Assembly (NCBI GenBank): GCA_029940245.1
Contig: JAOZRF010000097.1
Coordinates: 1 to 8,689, forward strand
DNA length: 8,689 nt
From: Desulfobacula sp.
Lineage (GTDB): Bacteria > Desulfobacterota > Desulfobacteria > Desulfobacterales > Desulfobacteraceae
Reading direction: 5' to 3'
This document shows positions 6,942 through 8,689 of the stretch, piece by piece (the stretch's first letter is position 1; the number at the start of each line of letters is the position of its first letter). Below the pieces are notes generated by a model, which had not been told where the DNA came from, made no database searches, and was given only the letters and a program-made list of their open reading frames with translations. The position numbers and the translations under genes were made by a program.

Positions 6942-7424
6942 ATGTGGAAAAACCAGGATAAATATAACCGGAGCTATCCCATTTCCTGGGAACAGCTTCA
7001 CAGGGATTCAAAAGCTCTGTCATGGCGGCTTCATGACATGGAAAAACAATGGAAAGGGATTGTTGCGATCACGAGGGGAGGTCTGGTTCCTGCGGCAATC
7101 ATTGCCCGGGAACTTGGGATACACTATATAGATACAGTCTGCATTACAAGCTATGACTGGAAAGCCCGGGGAAAGGCAAAAGTTTTGAAACCGGTTGAGG
7201 GTTCAGGCGAAGGCTTATTGATTATTGATGACCTTGTGGATACTGGCGCAACGGCAGCCGTTGTCCGAAAAATGCTGCCAAAGGCATATTTTGCAACAGT
7301 CTATGCCAAACCCGCGGGCAAACCTCTGGTGGACGTTTATGTGACGGAAGTCAGCCAGGATACCTGGATTCTTTTTCCCTGGGATTCTGAGTCCCGGTTT
7401 GTTGAGCCTATTGCCGGAGAATAA
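6942..7424 (+). CDS. gpt: Xanthine-guanine phosphoribosyltransferase
   Basis: Purine salvage enzyme that transfers phosphoribose from PRPP to guanine or xanthine, giving GMP or XMP in the cytoplasm. The 160 residues resemble E. coli Gpt (152) along their full length: [20 protein letters not shown] (38-57), DTVCITSYD (64-72), the PRPP-binding loop [14 protein letters not shown] (92-105) with acidic pair Asp96-Asp97 and Asp100 in the catalytic position, [11 protein letters not shown] (121-131), and TWILFPWD (141-148) at the purine-binding end. The N-terminus is a few residues longer than in E. coli. A TAG directly precedes the ATG, so this is the first possible start in frame; AGGAG at 6925-6929 is 12 nt away, a little far. 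It lies 73 nt after the cyclase gene with no clear promoter between, so co-transcription is possible though no functional link is evident. Confidence 0.95.
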   Translation: MWKNQDKYNRSYPISWEQLHRDSKALSWRLHDMEKQWKGIVAITRGGLVPAAIIARELGIHYIDTVCITSYDWKARGKAKVLKPVEGSGEGLLIIDDLVDTGATAAVVRKMLPKAYFATVYAKPAGKPLVDVYVTEVSQDTWILFPWDSESRFVEPIAGE

Positions 7425-7429
7425 ATCAT

Positions 7430-7465
7430 TTCTGCCCGAAAGTTTAGACAATACTCCGGGCAGAA
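7430..7465. terminator. Stem-loop between convergent gpt and argG, possible bidirectional terminator
   Basis: TTCTGCCCG (7430-7438) and CGGGCAGAA (7457-7465) form a perfect 9-bp GC-containing stem around an 18-nt loop; three further pairs (7441-7443 with 7453-7455) may shorten the loop. It lies 6 nt past the gpt stop and 8 nt past the argG stop. For gpt transcripts, a run of nine T begins about 10 nt beyond the stem (7476-7484), later than in a classic intrinsic terminator. For argG transcripts the following bases are only moderately U-rich. It is a good stem, but termination strength is uncertain. Confidence 0.5.
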
Positions 7466-7472
7466 GATCTGA

Positions 7473-8689
7473 TTATTTTTTTTTGTCCAGGATATTTCTA
7501 TGGGCCATCAGTCTGATGGCGTTGATTTTGATAAATCCTTCCGCATCTTCCTGGTTGTATCCGCCCTGGATATCCATGGAAGAAAGATTCTGATCATACA
7601 GTGAGGAAGGACTTGTCCTGGCAACAGGATAGGCATTCCCTTTATAAAGCTTCAGGGTGACTTCGCCGTCAATGACTTCCTGGCTTTTATCAATGGCGGC
7701 CATGATAAATTCCATTTCAGGGCTGAACCAGAATCCATTGTATAACAGTTCCGCATATTTGCTGGACAGCATGTCTCGAAGCCGCATGACTTCGCGGTCC
7801 ATGGCCACTCCCTCAATGTCTTTATGTGCCTCGTGGAGAATGGTGCCGCCCGGGGTTTCATATACGCCCCTGGATTTGATTCCCACGAATCTGTTTTCAA
7901 CCATGTCAAGCCGGCCGATCCCATTTTCACTGCCAAGCTCGTTTAAGTATTCAAACAATTCAAGAGGGTCGGTTTTAATGGTATTGTTTTCAAGATTCGT
8001 GACTTTAACCGGGATACCGTCCTTGAATTCAAGTTTTATTTTTGTGGGTCTGTCCGGGGCTTTTTCCGGGGAAACCGTATGGGAATATATGTTTTCTTCG
8101 CATTCATGGGCAGGGTCTTCAAGAATGCCTGCTTCATGGGAAATGTGCAGCAGATTGTCATCTTCACTATAGGGTTTGGATGCCGTCTGTTTGGTTGGGA
8201 TTTCATTTTTTTGGGCATATTCAAGCAGATCGGTTCTTCCCTTGAAGGTGCTTAAAAAAACAGCATTTTTCCAGGGGGCAATGATCTTGATTTTGGGATT
8301 CAGGGCATAGTATGATAATTCAAATCTGACCTGGTCGTTGCCTTTCCCCGTTGCGCCATGGGATACATACTCAGCACCAACCTGTTTTGCAATCTCAATC
8401 TGTTTTTTTGCGATGATGGGCCGGGCAATGGCTGTTCCCAGAAGGTATCGACCTTCATATATAGCGTTGGCTTTATACACGGGAAAGATATAGTCCGTGA
8501 CAAATTCTTTTCTCATGTCCTCGATAAATACTTTGGACGCACCAATTTTTAATGCCTTTTGTTCTGCTGCAGCAAAGTCTTCCTTCTGGCCGATATCGGC
8601 CATATAGGCAAACACTTCATAGCCCTGCTCCAATAGCCATTTTAATATAACAGAGGTGTCAAGCCCACCTGAATAGGCAAGAACAACTT
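7473..8689 (-). CDS. argG: Argininosuccinate synthase (5' end just outside window)
   Basis: Joins citrulline and aspartate with ATP hydrolysis to AMP, forming argininosuccinate, the penultimate step of arginine synthesis. The reading frame is open to the right edge. The first visible codons (8687 leftward) encode [18 protein letters not shown], containing the PP-loop ATP-binding motif SGGLDTS at 8652-8672. About 404 residues are visible against a usual length near 400, so probably only two or three codons including the ATG are missing. The second signature, [12 protein letters not shown], starts at 8354 and reads leftward; later blocks [11 protein letters not shown] and YETPGGTIL are also typical. 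The TTG at 8633 begins an apparent shorter frame but is an internal leucine codon, since the PP-loop lies upstream of it. The C-terminus ends in a lysine run (the A-rich codons that appear as the T run at 7476-7484). It is convergent with gpt; its promoter lies outside the window. Confidence 0.97.
   Translation of the reverse strand, partial: VVLAYSGGLDTSVILKWLLEQGYEVFAYMADIGQKEDFAAAEQKALKIGASKVFIEDMRKEFVTDYIFPVYKANAIYEGRYLLGTAIARPIIAKKQIEIAKQVGAEYVSHGATGKGNDQVRFELSYYALNPKIKIIAPWKNAVFLSTFKGRTDLLEYAQKNEIPTKQTASKPYSEDDNLLHISHEAGILEDPAHECEENIYSHTVSPEKAPDRPTKIKLEFKDGIPVKVTNLENNTIKTDPLELFEYLNELGSENGIGRLDMVENRFVGIKSRGVYETPGGTILHEAHKDIEGVAMDREVMRLRDMLSSKYAELLYNGFWFSPEMEFIMAAIDKSQEVIDGEVTLKLYKGNAYPVARTSPSSLYDQNLSSMDIQGGYNQEDAEGFIKINAIRLMAHRNILDKKK

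Noticed and set aside
7657..8172. A 171-codon plus-strand open frame opposite argG.
   Set aside because: Serine/methionine-rich composition and no family resemblance; it is explained as the antisense frame of argG.
1..8689. Secreted substrate (RTX nonapeptides, large repeats), CRISPR array, transposase or phage genes.
   Set aside because: None seen in any frame; all long reading frames are accounted for by the annotated genes.

Overview
The window looks like chromosome of a Gram-negative bacterium: it is AT-rich and carries an outer-membrane TolC-family protein, a periplasmic adaptor and signal-peptide-bearing envelope proteins. The combination of a CHASE2-type adenylate cyclase, this form of argininosuccinate synthase and a stand-alone type I secretion cluster suggests a sulfate-reducing Desulfobacterota (Desulfobacteraceae-like) host. 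That placement is an impression from family resemblance, not a measured result.

Left part (1-4464, all minus strand). This is a compact operon read right to left: a TolC-family outer-membrane channel, a PrtD/LapB-like ABC exporter, an HlyD-family adaptor, then the first 40 codons of a family-4-type glycosyltransferase that runs off the left edge. The last three genes are separated by only 2 nt each. The first three encode a full type I secretion machine spanning inner membrane, periplasm and outer membrane. No secreted substrate (RTX or adhesin) lies in the window. The exporter's nucleotide-binding domain is unusual: the LSGGQ signature reads LPLGI and the H-loop histidine is replaced by asparagine.

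Middle (4465-6868). A 178-nt divergent intergenic region separates the secretion operon from a plus-strand gene for a membrane adenylate cyclase (periplasmic CHASE2 sensor, membrane segments, class III catalytic domain with a complete active site). Candidate sigma70 promoters for the two directions overlap at their -10 elements, so the sensor/cyclase and the secretion operon may be transcriptionally linked or mutually exclusive.

Right part (6942-8689). A xanthine-guanine phosphoribosyltransferase gene (gpt, plus strand) converges on argG (minus strand, argininosuccinate synthase), which lacks only its first few codons at the right edge. A 9-bp stem-loop lies between them. These are ordinary housekeeping genes.

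Nothing here is a demonstrably new system. The most interesting parts are the secretion operon with its degenerate ATPase motifs and attached glycosyltransferase, and its divergent arrangement with the sensory adenylate cyclase. There are no RNA genes, CRISPR arrays, insertion sequences or long repeats that I can support, and no gene-free stretch longer than 178 nt.
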